From assembly GCF_900176645.1 (NCBI RefSeq), contig NZ_FXAN01000111.1, forward strand, positions 1 to 45,979: a DNA stretch of 45,979 nucleotides. The letters are read 5' to 3'. The position numbers and the translations under genes were made by a program. Positions 16,438-24,883 of this stretch are shown here, piece after piece; the first letter of the stretch is position 1, and each line of letters opens with the position of its first letter. The notes beneath the pieces are model-generated. The model was not told the origin of the DNA, searched no databases, and worked only from the letters and a program-made list of their open reading frames with translations. This DNA is from Burkholderia singularis. GTDB taxonomy: Bacteria > Pseudomonadota > Gammaproteobacteria > Burkholderiales > Burkholderiaceae.

Positions 16438-18399
16438 ATGGGCGAACCGCTATTGCAGCTCACGCGCGTCACGCGCAGCTTTCCCGCCGGCGACAAGGAC
16501 GTCGTCGTGCTCGACGACGTCAATCTCACGATCGATGAAGGCGAGATCGTCGCGATCGTCGGCGCGTCGGGTTCGGGCAAATCGACGCTGATGAACATCC
16601 TCGGCTGCCTCGATCATCCGGGCTCGGGCAGCTATCGGGTGCGCGGGCACGAGACGCGCGAGCTCGAAAGCGACGAGCTTGCGCGCCTGCGCCGCGAGCA
16701 CTTCGGCTTCATTTTCCAGCGCTATCATCTGCTGGCGCATCTGAGCGCAGCGGAAAACGTCGAGATGCCCGCCGTCTATGCGGGCAGCACGCATGCCGAG
16801 CGGCGCGAGCGCGCGCAGAAGCTGCTCGCGCGGCTGGGCCTGTCGGAGCGCGCCGAGCATCGGCCGAGCCAGTTGTCGGGCGGCCAGCAGCAGCGCGTGA
16901 GCATTGCGCGCGCGCTGATGAACGGCGGCGAAGTGATCCTCGCCGACGAGCCCACCGGCGCGCTCGATTCGAAAAGCGGGCAGGAAGTCATTCGCATCCT
17001 GCTCGAACTCAACGCACTCGGCCACACGGTGATCATCGTCACGCACGACGAGCATGTCGCCGCGCATGCGCGGCGCATCATCGAGATCAGCGACGGCCGG
17101 ATCGTCGGCGACCGGCTCAATCCGTGCGCGCACGGCGCCGATGCCGAGCGCGGCGAGAACGGCGCCGCCGCGCTGCCGCATGCGCGCCGCCTGTCGGCAA
17201 ACGTCGGCCGTTTCGCGGAAGCGTTCCGGATGGCGTGGATCGCACTCGTGTCGCATCGGCTGCGCACGCTTCTAACGATGCTCGGGATCATCATCGGCAT
17301 CACGTCGGTCGTGTCGATCGTCGCGATCGGCGAAGGCGCGAAGCGCTACATGCTCGACGAAATTGGCAGCATCGGCACGAATACGATCAACATCTATCCG
17401 GGCAAAGACTGGGGCGACAGCCGCGCGGACACAATCCAGACGCTCGTGCCGGCCGACGCCGCCGCGCTCGCCGAGCAGATCTACGTGGACAGCGCGACGC
17501 CCGAGACAGCGCGCAACCTGCTGCTGCGCTACCGGAACATCGATGCGACCGCGCTCGTGAGCGGCGTCGGCGAGCGTTTCTTCCAAGTGCGCGGCATGAA
17601 GATGGCGCAAGGCATCGCGTTCGGGCCGCACGAAGTGCGCCGCCAGGCACAAGTGGTCGTGATCGACGAAAACACGCGACGCAAGCTGTTCGGCGCGAAT
17701 CCGAACCCGCTGGGCGAAGTGATTCTGATCGACAATCTGCCGTGCGTCGTGATCGGCGTGACCGCGGAAAAAAAGAGCGCGTTCGGCGACATGAAAAACC
17801 TCAACGTATGGGTGCCGTATACGACCGCGGCCGGCCGCCTGTTCGGCCAGCGCTATCTCGACACCATCACGGTGCGCGTGCGCGACGGCCAGCCGAGCGA
17901 CGCGGCCGAGAAAAGCCTGACGAAACTGATGACGCAGCGGCACGGCCGCAAGGATTTCTTCACGTACAACATGGACAGCGTCGTCAAGACCGTCGAGAAA
18001 ACCGGGCAGTCGCTGACGCTGCTGCTGTCGCTGATCGCGGTAATCTCGCTCGTCGTCGGCGGCATCGGCGTGATGAACATCATGCTGGTGTCGGTGACCG
18101 AGCGCACGCGCGAAATCGGCATCCGGATGGCAGTGGGCGCGCGGCAGACCGATATCATGCAGCAGTTTCTCGTCGAGGCCGTGACCGTCTGCCTGATGGG
18201 CGGCGTGATCGGGATCGTGCTGTCGTTCGGGATGAGCTTCGTGTTCTCGCTGTTCGTCGATCAATGGAAGATGGTGTTCTCGGCCGGCTCGATCGTGTCG
18301 GCATTCGTCTGCTCGACGCTGATCGGCGTCGTGTTCGGCTTCATGCCCGCGCGCAACGCGTCGCGGCTGAATCCAATCGATGCGCTCGCGCGCGACTGA
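16438..18399 (+). CDS. macB: MacB-type ABC transporter, ATPase-permease fusion
   Basis: A 653-aa inner-membrane transporter. The N-terminal ATPase has Walker A GASGSGKST (42-50), signature LSGGQQQRVSIARAL, Walker B VILADEPTGALDS and the H-loop VTHDEH. The permease part starts at about 260 with the first membrane helix (LLTMLGIIIGITSVVSIVAIGEGA). A large periplasmic domain follows, then three more helices with the MacB hallmark VVGGIGVMNIMLVSVTERTREIGIRMAVGAR, written here as family recognition. MacB is a mechanotransmitter that drives substrate through the outer-membrane channel. The ATG at 16438 lies two bases after the macA stop; a TTG at 16432 would overlap macA and is less likely. Confidence 0.93.
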   Translation: MGEPLLQLTRVTRSFPAGDKDVVVLDDVNLTIDEGEIVAIVGASGSGKSTLMNILGCLDHPGSGSYRVRGHETRELESDELARLRREHFGFIFQRYHLLAHLSAAENVEMPAVYAGSTHAERRERAQKLLARLGLSERAEHRPSQLSGGQQQRVSIARALMNGGEVILADEPTGALDSKSGQEVIRILLELNALGHTVIIVTHDEHVAAHARRIIEISDGRIVGDRLNPCAHGADAERGENGAAALPHARRLSANVGRFAEAFRMAWIALVSHRLRTLLTMLGIIIGITSVVSIVAIGEGAKRYMLDEIGSIGTNTINIYPGKDWGDSRADTIQTLVPADAAALAEQIYVDSATPETARNLLLRYRNIDATALVSGVGERFFQVRGMKMAQGIAFGPHEVRRQAQVVVIDENTRRKLFGANPNPLGEVILIDNLPCVVIGVTAEKKSAFGDMKNLNVWVPYTTAAGRLFGQRYLDTITVRVRDGQPSDAAEKSLTKLMTQRHGRKDFFTYNMDSVVKTVEKTGQSLTLLLSLIAVISLVVGGIGVMNIMLVSVTERTREIGIRMAVGARQTDIMQQFLVEAVTVCLMGGVIGIVLSFGMSFVFSLFVDQWKMVFSAGSIVSAFVCSTLIGVVFGFMPARNASRLNPIDALARD

Positions 18400-18418
18400 C
18401 AGACGAGGTCACGACACG

Positions 18419-20080
18419 ATGATCCGATTCCCCACCTCCCGACTCTGCACGCTCGCCTGCGCCGCCGCGCTGTCGGCCGGCTGCGCCGCGACGCGCCATG
18501 GGCCGTTGCCGGCCGTTGCGGTGCCCGCGCATTGGGCTTCACCGGATGCTTCCGGCGCGCCCGGCGCTTCCGGCACCGAAGCCCCGCTCACGCCACCTAT
18601 TCCAGCTCGCTCCGCGGCCGCGGCCGCACCCGCGGCTTCTATTCCGCCCGCCGTGCAGCCGGCCTCGCCCTGGGGCGCCTCCCAATCCCTTGCCGCAACC
18701 GGGGCAGCCGGCGCGCCTGGCGCACCAGCCGCTTCGGCCGCTTCGGCCGCGATCGTTTCGAATGCCCCCGCGACGAAGCCCGCCACCTCGCCTTCGGACG
18801 CCCCGCAAACGACTTCGGCAGCGCCGCCGCCCGTTTCCGCCGCATCAACCGCCGCTACAGCGGCGAACTGGTGGCGCAGCTTCGGCGATCCGGTGCTCGA
18901 GCAACTAATCGACGACGCACTGCGCACCAACAACGATCTCGCCGCCGCTGCGATCCGCGTCTATCGCGCGCGCCTGCAAGCCGGGCTTGCCGACACGAAC
19001 CTGACGCCGAACGTGACGCTCGGCGCAACGGGCGGCGTGTCGCGCACGCTCGACACGCATCAGATGGGCCGCTCGAGCGGCCTCGCCGGCACGCTGAACT
19101 ACGAACTCGACTTGTGGGGCAGGCTCGCCGCGCTGCGCGATGCCGCGCGCTGGGAGGCCGATGCGACAGCAGCCGATCGCGATGCGGCGAGGCTGTCCCT
19201 GATCGGCACGACGGCCGCGCTGTATTGGCAGATCGGCTATCTGAACCAGCAAATCGCGTTGGCTGACGCGAACATCGCCTATGCCGAGCGCACGCTCGCG
19301 CTCGTGCGCTCGCGTCACGCTGCCGGCGCGGTTTCGGGACTCGACGTCGCGCAGGCGGAACAGAGTTTGTCCGCGCAACGGGCCGCGCAAACACAGCTCG
19401 TCCAGCAGCGCACCGAAAATCGCCACGCGCTTGCGATCCTGTTCGACCGCCCGCCGCAAGCACCGGCGGCCGAACTCGCCGCCCTGCCCGACGCTCCCCT
19501 GCCCACGGTCCCGGCCGGCCTGCCGGCCGAGCTGCTCGGCCGTCGCCCCGATCTGCGCGCCGCCGAACTGCGTCTGCGCGAATCGCTCGCGAACGTCGAC
19601 GCCACGCGCACGAGCTTCTATCCAACGTTTACGCTGACAGGCAACGTCGGCACGTCGAGCACAAGCCTCGAACGGGTGCTCGCGAACCCGATCGCGACGC
19701 TCGGGCTCGGACTCGCGCTGCCGTTCATCCAGTGGAACACCATGCAGTTGCAGATCAAGGTGTCGCAGACGCAATACGAGGAAGCCGTCGTCAATTTCCG
19801 TCAGAAGTTGTACACCGCGTTGAGCGAGGTCGAGAACGCGCTGTCCGCGCGCGTGCAGCTCGATCGGCAAGCGCAGCAGCGCACGCTGTCGCTCGCGCAG
19901 GCGCAACGGGCGGAAACGCTCGCCCGCATACGCTTCGAGGCAGGCGCGACGGGCGTGCAGCCGTGGCTCGACCAACAGCAGCGGCTGCGCGACGCGCAGA
20001 GCGCGGCCGCGCTGAATCGGCTGGACCGGCTCAACAATCAGATGAACTTGTACAAGGCGCTCGGCGGCGCAGCAGGTTGA
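18419..20080 (+). CDS. Outer-membrane efflux lipoprotein (OprM/NodT type) with a long Ala/Pro linker
   Basis: Third gene of the MacAB operon (553 aa), the outer-membrane channel subunit. A lipobox LSAGC places the lipidated Cys at residue 22. The family entry motif NWWRSFGDPVLEQLIDDAL begins at 150, followed by two outer-membrane-efflux repeats, including LNYELDLWGR, GTTAALYWQIGYLNQQIAL, LLGRRPDLRAAELRLRESLANVDATR (family recognition) and LGLALPFIQWNT. Between about 41 and 149 lies a low-complexity stretch of Ala, Pro, Ser, Gly and Thr, far longer than in typical NodT proteins, where the efflux domain starts near residue 50-60. The DNA there has short tandem repeats such as gcttcggcc, which could change length by slippage. 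ATG at 18419 has GAGG upstream. Confidence 0.9.
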   Translation: MIRFPTSRLCTLACAAALSAGCAATRHGPLPAVAVPAHWASPDASGAPGASGTEAPLTPPIPARSAAAAAPAASIPPAVQPASPWGASQSLAATGAAGAPGAPAASAASAAIVSNAPATKPATSPSDAPQTTSAAPPPVSAASTAATAANWWRSFGDPVLEQLIDDALRTNNDLAAAAIRVYRARLQAGLADTNLTPNVTLGATGGVSRTLDTHQMGRSSGLAGTLNYELDLWGRLAALRDAARWEADATAADRDAARLSLIGTTAALYWQIGYLNQQIALADANIAYAERTLALVRSRHAAGAVSGLDVAQAEQSLSAQRAAQTQLVQQRTENRHALAILFDRPPQAPAAELAALPDAPLPTVPAGLPAELLGRRPDLRAAELRLRESLANVDATRTSFYPTFTLTGNVGTSSTSLERVLANPIATLGLGLALPFIQWNTMQLQIKVSQTQYEEAVVNFRQKLYTALSEVENALSARVQLDRQAQQRTLSLAQAQRAETLARIRFEAGATGVQPWLDQQQRLRDAQSAAALNRLDRLNNQMNLYKALGGAAG

Positions 20081-20210
20081 GGCGAGCGATGTGGGCCGGC
20101 TCGCAAAGGCGCGGGCCGCCGGCGTCCGATGCCCGATCGCCGCCGTCCGCGGCACACTCGCCGGCGCCGCGCCACACGCCCGCCGGCGCCAGCCACCGGC
20201 CGTGAGCGCG

Positions 20211-21782
20211 TCAATCTCCGCCGCACGCGCGTTGGCCGCCCGGCACGCCGCCGCCCACCGCCCGCCACCGCGCCGGCGCGAACACCGCCAGGCTCGCCAC
20301 CGCGAGTAGCACGGCACACACCGCGCCGTACATCATCACCCAGCCGAACCCATGCACCAGCGCCGCATGCAACGCGAGGCCCGACGGATCGGCCGCGGCG
20401 AGCGCCGGCACGACGTCGCCCGCCGAGCCACCGTGGCCCGACGCAATCTGCTGCGCGACGCGCCGCAACGCCGCCACGTCGAGTTCGGCCGGCAGACGCG
20501 CCGACAAGCCCGACACGATGCCCGCGACAAGCACGAACCCCATGATCGCGATGTTCAGCGCGAGCGAGATCATCCGCGCGCTCATATCGATCGCCGAGGC
20601 CATGCCGGCGCGCTCGTTCGATACCGCTCCCGTCGCTGTATTCGTGACCGGCGTATTGGTCATGCCCAGCCCGATGCCCGCGATCATGCAGCCAGGCAGC
20701 ATCGTCAGCCAGTCCGGATGCGCCGCCGCGCTGCCCAAGCGCATCAACGCGAAACCGGCGGCAATCGTCAGCAAGCCGCCCGGAATCGCGACGCCCGGCC
20801 CGTAGCGCAACGCCAGCCGCTCGCCGAGCGGCGGCACGACGAGCGTGGGCAGCGTATAGGCGAGCAACGCGCAACCGGCCGTCACGCTGCCGTAGCCGAG
20901 CCCGATCTGGAAATAGATCGGCAGATAAATCATGAAAGGCCAGAAGCTGAAGTTCATTCCCATCGATCCGAACAGCGCACCCGAGAACGTGCGGTTGCGG
21001 AACACCGAGAAATCGAACATCGGCCGCTCGCTCACGCGCTCGGCGACGACGAACGCCGCGAGCGCAGCCATCGTCGCGGCGAGCACGCCGAGCCCGGCCG
21101 GGCTCGTCGCGCCAAGCTCGCCGCTTTGCGTGATGTAGTAGGCCAGGCCGAACACCGCGAGCGACAATGTGACGATGCCCGCGACGTCGAGCCGGCCGGC
21201 ATGCGGATCGCGCGACTCCCGCACCGCACCGAAAATCAGCACGAGCGCGACGATCGCAAGCGGCGCGTGAACGAGAAACACCCACTGCCAACTCGACAGC
21301 GCGACGATCGCCCCGCCGATGATCGGCCCGAAGCCCAGCCCGATACCGAACACGCACCCCCAGATACCGAACGCGCGGCTGCGCTCGCGCCCGTCCTGAA
21401 ATTGATGCGACAACACCGCGATCTGGCAGATCAGCATCGCGCCGCCGCTCGCGCCTTGCAGCAAGCGGCCGGCAATCAGCACCGGCACGCTTTGCGCCAG
21501 ACCGCAAACGAGCGACGTCGCGCCGAACAGCACCGTGCCGATGACGTAGACCCGCTTGCGGCCGAACCGGTCGGCGAGCGTGCCGGTTGCCATCAATACG
21601 GTCGTGCAGGCGATCGTGTACGCGTTCATGATCCACTGCATGCCGTTGAAATCGCCATGCAGCACACGCTCGAGCACCGGCAGAATCACCGGCACGCTCG
21701 AAATCTCTAGGCCGAACATCAACGATGTCAGGCAAACGGCCGCCAATGCGACCGCGTTTCGGGACGAATGGGACAGGGGCAT
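20211..21782 (-). CDS. MFS drug/metabolite exporter, DHA2 (14-helix) family
   Basis: Inner-membrane proton antiporter of 523 aa. About 14 hydrophobic segments are visible. Motif A-like LADRFGRKRVYVIG lies after the second helix, and motif C-like FGIGLGFGPIIGGAIV lies in helix 5. The EmrB/QacA/LfrA group is the likely home; the substrate is unknown. I chose ATG at 21782 (MPLSHSSRNAVALAAV) because the upstream extension to 21875 is not hydrophobic and has no start signal, although no strong Shine-Dalgarno precedes either. It is divergent from a LysR gene that probably controls it. The C-terminus is a short Gly-rich tail. Confidence 0.87.
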   Translation of the reverse strand: MPLSHSSRNAVALAAVCLTSLMFGLEISSVPVILPVLERVLHGDFNGMQWIMNAYTIACTTVLMATGTLADRFGRKRVYVIGTVLFGATSLVCGLAQSVPVLIAGRLLQGASGGAMLICQIAVLSHQFQDGRERSRAFGIWGCVFGIGLGFGPIIGGAIVALSSWQWVFLVHAPLAIVALVLIFGAVRESRDPHAGRLDVAGIVTLSLAVFGLAYYITQSGELGATSPAGLGVLAATMAALAAFVVAERVSERPMFDFSVFRNRTFSGALFGSMGMNFSFWPFMIYLPIYFQIGLGYGSVTAGCALLAYTLPTLVVPPLGERLALRYGPGVAIPGGLLTIAAGFALMRLGSAAAHPDWLTMLPGCMIAGIGLGMTNTPVTNTATGAVSNERAGMASAIDMSARMISLALNIAIMGFVLVAGIVSGLSARLPAELDVAALRRVAQQIASGHGGSAGDVVPALAAADPSGLALHAALVHGFGWVMMYGAVCAVLLAVASLAVFAPARWRAVGGGVPGGQRACGGD

Positions 21783-21886
21783 CGATATCGCGACGGCGCC
21801 CGGCACGCGAACGCCGTCGAACCTCCAGATTCGGGATCGGAAAAATGCGCCGCGCGCGATACCGCAGGCGGGCACCAGAAGTCAGT

Positions 21887-21903
21887 AATATAAGAGGAAT
21901 ATT
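21887..21903. promoter_or_regulatory. Putative LysR operator between the divergent MFS and LysR genes
   Basis: AATAT and ATATT flank a 7-base spacer, containing the T-N11-A pattern (T21889, A21901) expected of a LysR-type binding site. It lies in an AT-rich gap, 70 bases before the LysR start and about 105 from the chosen MFS start. The sequence shows the symmetry; its use by this regulator is inferred. Confidence 0.4.
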
Positions 21904-21972
21904 TATCGCCATTGATTCGTTTTATTCGCCTTAATGGGGCCTTACAGGAACTAATAAAGGACGGCCGACACC

Positions 21973-22881
21973 ATGATCACGGACAAGCTCGACGGCATCG
22001 CAACCTTCGTGCAAGTCGTCGAATCCGGCAGCTTCGCGCTGGCGGCCGAGCGGTTGCACATCACGCGCTCGGCGGTCGGCAAGACGATCGCCCGCCTCGA
22101 AAAGCGGCTCGGCGTCAGACTGCTGCACCGCACGACGCGCAGCCAAAGCCTGACCGACGACGGCCACGCGTATTACGACCGCTGCGTGCGCGCGCTCGCC
22201 GAACTCGAAGCGGCGCAGAACGACCTCGACAGCGGCCGGCGTGAGCCGCGCGGACGCCTGCGCGTGAGCGCGCCGCTCGCGTTCGGCCATCACTGCGTCG
22301 CGCCCGTGCTGCTGGAGCTGGCGCGCGCGCATGCGCAGTTGGAAATCGATCTGTCGATCTCGGACCGCGCTGTCGATCTGGTCGAAGAGGGCTTCGACCT
22401 CGCGGTCCGGATCGGCCGGCTGCGCGACAGCACAAGCCTCGTCGCGCGACGCCTCGGCACCCAATACGGCAGCCTCGGCGCCGCGCCGTCATATGTCGCG
22501 CGCTACGGACGGCCCGAGAGTATCGACGCGCTGTCCGGGCATCAGACGATCGCCTATTCGCGCGGCGGCGTGCCGATGCCGTGGGATCTGCGCGACGTGA
22601 ACGGCAGCGTGGTGCGAGTCGAGACCCGGCATCAATTGAGTTTCGACGACGTGCCGGCGATCGCGGCGGCCGCCGTCGCCGGTTTCGGGATTGCGTGGCT
22701 GCCGAGCTGGTTGCTCGCGGATTACGTCAAGCGTGGCGAGCTGATCGCGCTCATGGACCGTTGCTTCGTGCCCGAGCAGGAAATTCATGTGATCTGGCAA
22801 CAAACGCGTTACCTGCCGCTCAAGATGCGCTGCGCGATCGACGCACTCGCCACCGCGATTCCGCCGATGCTCGGCGAATGA
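21973..22881 (+). CDS. LysR-family transcriptional regulator
   Basis: A 302-aa LysR-type regulator. The N-terminal winged helix-turn-helix is clear (GIATFVQVVESGSFALAAERLHITRSAVGKTIARLEKRLGVRLLHRTTR, described over residues 8-55). A two-lobed effector-binding domain runs from about 90 to 290. It resembles the CrgA/AaeR-like group with ALAELEAAQNDL in the linker helix. It is divergent from the MFS exporter, the usual arrangement for a regulator that switches on a pump in response to its substrate. ATG at 21973 has AAGGA 11 bases upstream. Confidence 0.92.
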   Translation: MITDKLDGIATFVQVVESGSFALAAERLHITRSAVGKTIARLEKRLGVRLLHRTTRSQSLTDDGHAYYDRCVRALAELEAAQNDLDSGRREPRGRLRVSAPLAFGHHCVAPVLLELARAHAQLEIDLSISDRAVDLVEEGFDLAVRIGRLRDSTSLVARRLGTQYGSLGAAPSYVARYGRPESIDALSGHQTIAYSRGGVPMPWDLRDVNGSVVRVETRHQLSFDDVPAIAAAAVAGFGIAWLPSWLLADYVKRGELIALMDRCFVPEQEIHVIWQQTRYLPLKMRCAIDALATAIPPMLGE

Positions 22882-23104
22882 TGCGTGAATGCCGCGCGGA
22901 AGGCCGGCGGGCGGGCAAGCGCCGTGTGGCCACCGGACGCGCCGCCGCTCGCCAGCCGCGGATCGCGGCCGATTCCGCCGCCCGTCGTCCCGAGCGGCGC
23001 TGTTGCCGCAGCGGCGATCCGGCAGTCGAGGGAGTCGTCGAAGAATTCGCTTGGCAAGATCCTACACCCTCGAATATATTTTCCTACGCCCTTGAAGGAA
23101 TATC

Positions 23105-23719
23105 ATGCTGGAACGAACCCGAGCCGCCCATTTGGGGCCACATCGTAGGCGTCCGCAAGTATTGGACGCCGCATTGCGCATCGCGCTCAGCCGGGGGCTG
23201 GCGAACGTGTCGATGGAAGCAGTCGCGCAGGCACTCGGCGTCACCCGCCCGGTGGTTTATGCGTGCTACCCGTCGCGGGAAGACTTAATCCGCGCGTTGC
23301 TCGAGCGCGAAGAAAAGCGTCTGTTCGACGGCGTGCTGTCGGCGTTGCCGCGTGAGCCGCAATTCGGCGAACCAAAGCAATGGATGACGGCCGGATTCCA
23401 GGCGCTGCTGAAAGTCGTGGCCGAGCACGGCGATTCATGGCGGCTCGTGCTCGCCGCGGATAGCGACTGTGACGCCATTGCCCGCTACGGCCAGGCACGC
23501 CAACGCGTCGCGCAGCACGTGGGCGCGTTGATGGGCCCAATGCTGAAGCAGGCCGGCGTCAAACAGGTTGATAAGAAACTACCGGTTTTGGTGGAGCTGT
23601 TCATGTCGCTCGGAGACGGCGCTGTGCGCGCGATGCTCCAGAACGAACAGCAATGGACGGCCGAGGCGCTCGGCGAATATGTGGGCCGGGTCGTCCTGGG
23701 CGGATTCATGAAAGCTTGA
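23105..23719 (+). CDS. TetR-family transcriptional repressor
   Basis: A 204-aa protein with a TetR helix-turn-helix at about 18-65 (VLDAALRIALSRGLANVSMEAVAQALGVTR, then YACYPSREDLIRALLERE). The rest is a helical ligand domain. It is first in a probable three-gene set with the MpaB-type oxygenase (43 bases downstream) and the acyl-CoA ligase. The likely role is repression of this lipid-related set, with a fatty acid or acyl-CoA as inducer; that is inference. A near-palindrome TTCC-N12-GGAA (23081-23100) overlaps the ribosome-binding site AAGGA and might be its own operator. Confidence 0.88.
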   Translation: MLERTRAAHLGPHRRRPQVLDAALRIALSRGLANVSMEAVAQALGVTRPVVYACYPSREDLIRALLEREEKRLFDGVLSALPREPQFGEPKQWMTAGFQALLKVVAEHGDSWRLVLAADSDCDAIARYGQARQRVAQHVGALMGPMLKQAGVKQVDKKLPVLVELFMSLGDGAVRAMLQNEQQWTAEALGEYVGRVVLGGFMKA

Positions 23720-23762
23720 TATCCGCTTTGGATGTCGATTTCGAGATCGATGGGAGCATTCG

Positions 23763-24797
23763 ATGAAATTATTTAAGAATACTAATCATAATGGCGAACT
23801 TCGGCACGAAGACTACGGATTCTTCGGCCCGGATTCTCCGACTTGGCGCGTTTGGGCCTACCCCACCGCGCTAACCATCGGCTTTCAGCGCTCCGTCGTG
23901 GTCGAGGAACTCGATCCGTTTCTGCTGGCGGCGGTCAATTCGCGACGCGGCATCTATACGAACCCCAAACTACGCTACGATCGGACCATCCGGTATTTTG
24001 CGACGGTCGCGCTCGGCGACACCCGCAGCGCACTCGACGCATCGGAAATGCTGGTCAAGGTGCATGCGAAAGCCGTCGGCATCGAGCCCGTCAGCGGCAA
24101 GCGGTTCGATGCAAACGACCCGGATTCGCAACTCTGGATACTGCTCACCGGTTGGCATTCCGTATTGATCGCCTATGAGCGTTTCGGTCCCGGCAAGTTG
24201 TCCGCGGCCGACGAAGCGCGCTATTGGGAGGAATGCGCGATCGCGGCCGAATTGCAGACGTGTTCGCCTTGTGCGGTGCCGCGCACGCGTGAAGGCATTC
24301 GCCACTACTTTGCTGCGATGCGCCCGCGGCTCGCCGCCTCCGAACGCACGCAATCGACGATGCGGTATCTGCTCGACGGCAGCCGCATCACGATCAACGC
24401 CGATACGCCGCGCATCGCGCGCCCGCTGCTCAAACTCGCCGCCTGGGGCATGCGTGCCGCAACGCTATCGACGATGCCCGCCTACATGCGCGAGCTTGCA
24501 GGCATTCGCCAGCCTCGCTGGGTCGGCCCCGTCATCACGCCGGCCGTGCGGCTTGCGATGAAGCTGCTGTCGTTGCGGCGTGCGGCGCTCGCGCTCGTCG
24601 ACGCGATCACGCCATCCACCCACCCAGTCATCGAGCCGGTGTTACGCGGCATCCCGCCTGTACGCGCTGAAACATTGACGCCGGCACAGGCACGCGCCCG
24701 GGATGGCCGGATCAGCCCGACGCAAATGTATCGGCAAATTCTGAAGCGCCAGATGAACGATAGCCCCGGGAACCATGCGGCGCCGGCGCCCAGGTAG
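23763..24797 (+). CDS. MpaB-type oxygenase (DUF2236, PF09995 family)
   Basis: A 344-aa protein matching the MpaB/rubber-oxygenase catalytic domain. The family pattern is seen in YFATVALGDTRSALDASEMLVKVHAKAVG, with the likely haem-related His in VHAKAVG, and in DPDSQLWILLTGWHSVLIAYERFGP. Members include the fungal MpaB, which cleaves a farnesyl side chain, and latex-clearing proteins, which are b-type haem dioxygenases on polyisoprene. Most bacterial members are uncharacterised. Next to an acyl-CoA ligase it may oxidise a lipid or isoprenoid substrate; this is inference. There is no signal peptide; a hydrophobic part near the C-terminus (about 255-285) may touch the membrane. ATG at 23763 follows GGGAG. 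Confidence 0.82.
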   Translation: MKLFKNTNHNGELRHEDYGFFGPDSPTWRVWAYPTALTIGFQRSVVVEELDPFLLAAVNSRRGIYTNPKLRYDRTIRYFATVALGDTRSALDASEMLVKVHAKAVGIEPVSGKRFDANDPDSQLWILLTGWHSVLIAYERFGPGKLSAADEARYWEECAIAAELQTCSPCAVPRTREGIRHYFAAMRPRLAASERTQSTMRYLLDGSRITINADTPRIARPLLKLAAWGMRAATLSTMPAYMRELAGIRQPRWVGPVITPAVRLAMKLLSLRRAALALVDAITPSTHPVIEPVLRGIPPVRAETLTPAQARARDGRISPTQMYRQILKRQMNDSPGNHAAPAPR

Positions 24798-24883
24798 TAC
24801 ACCGTACAGACAAAACGCGGCGAAAGGTTAGATTGGGTTAAATAAGATTCCGCTCCTGACGAAAACCAAGGAGACATACCTGC

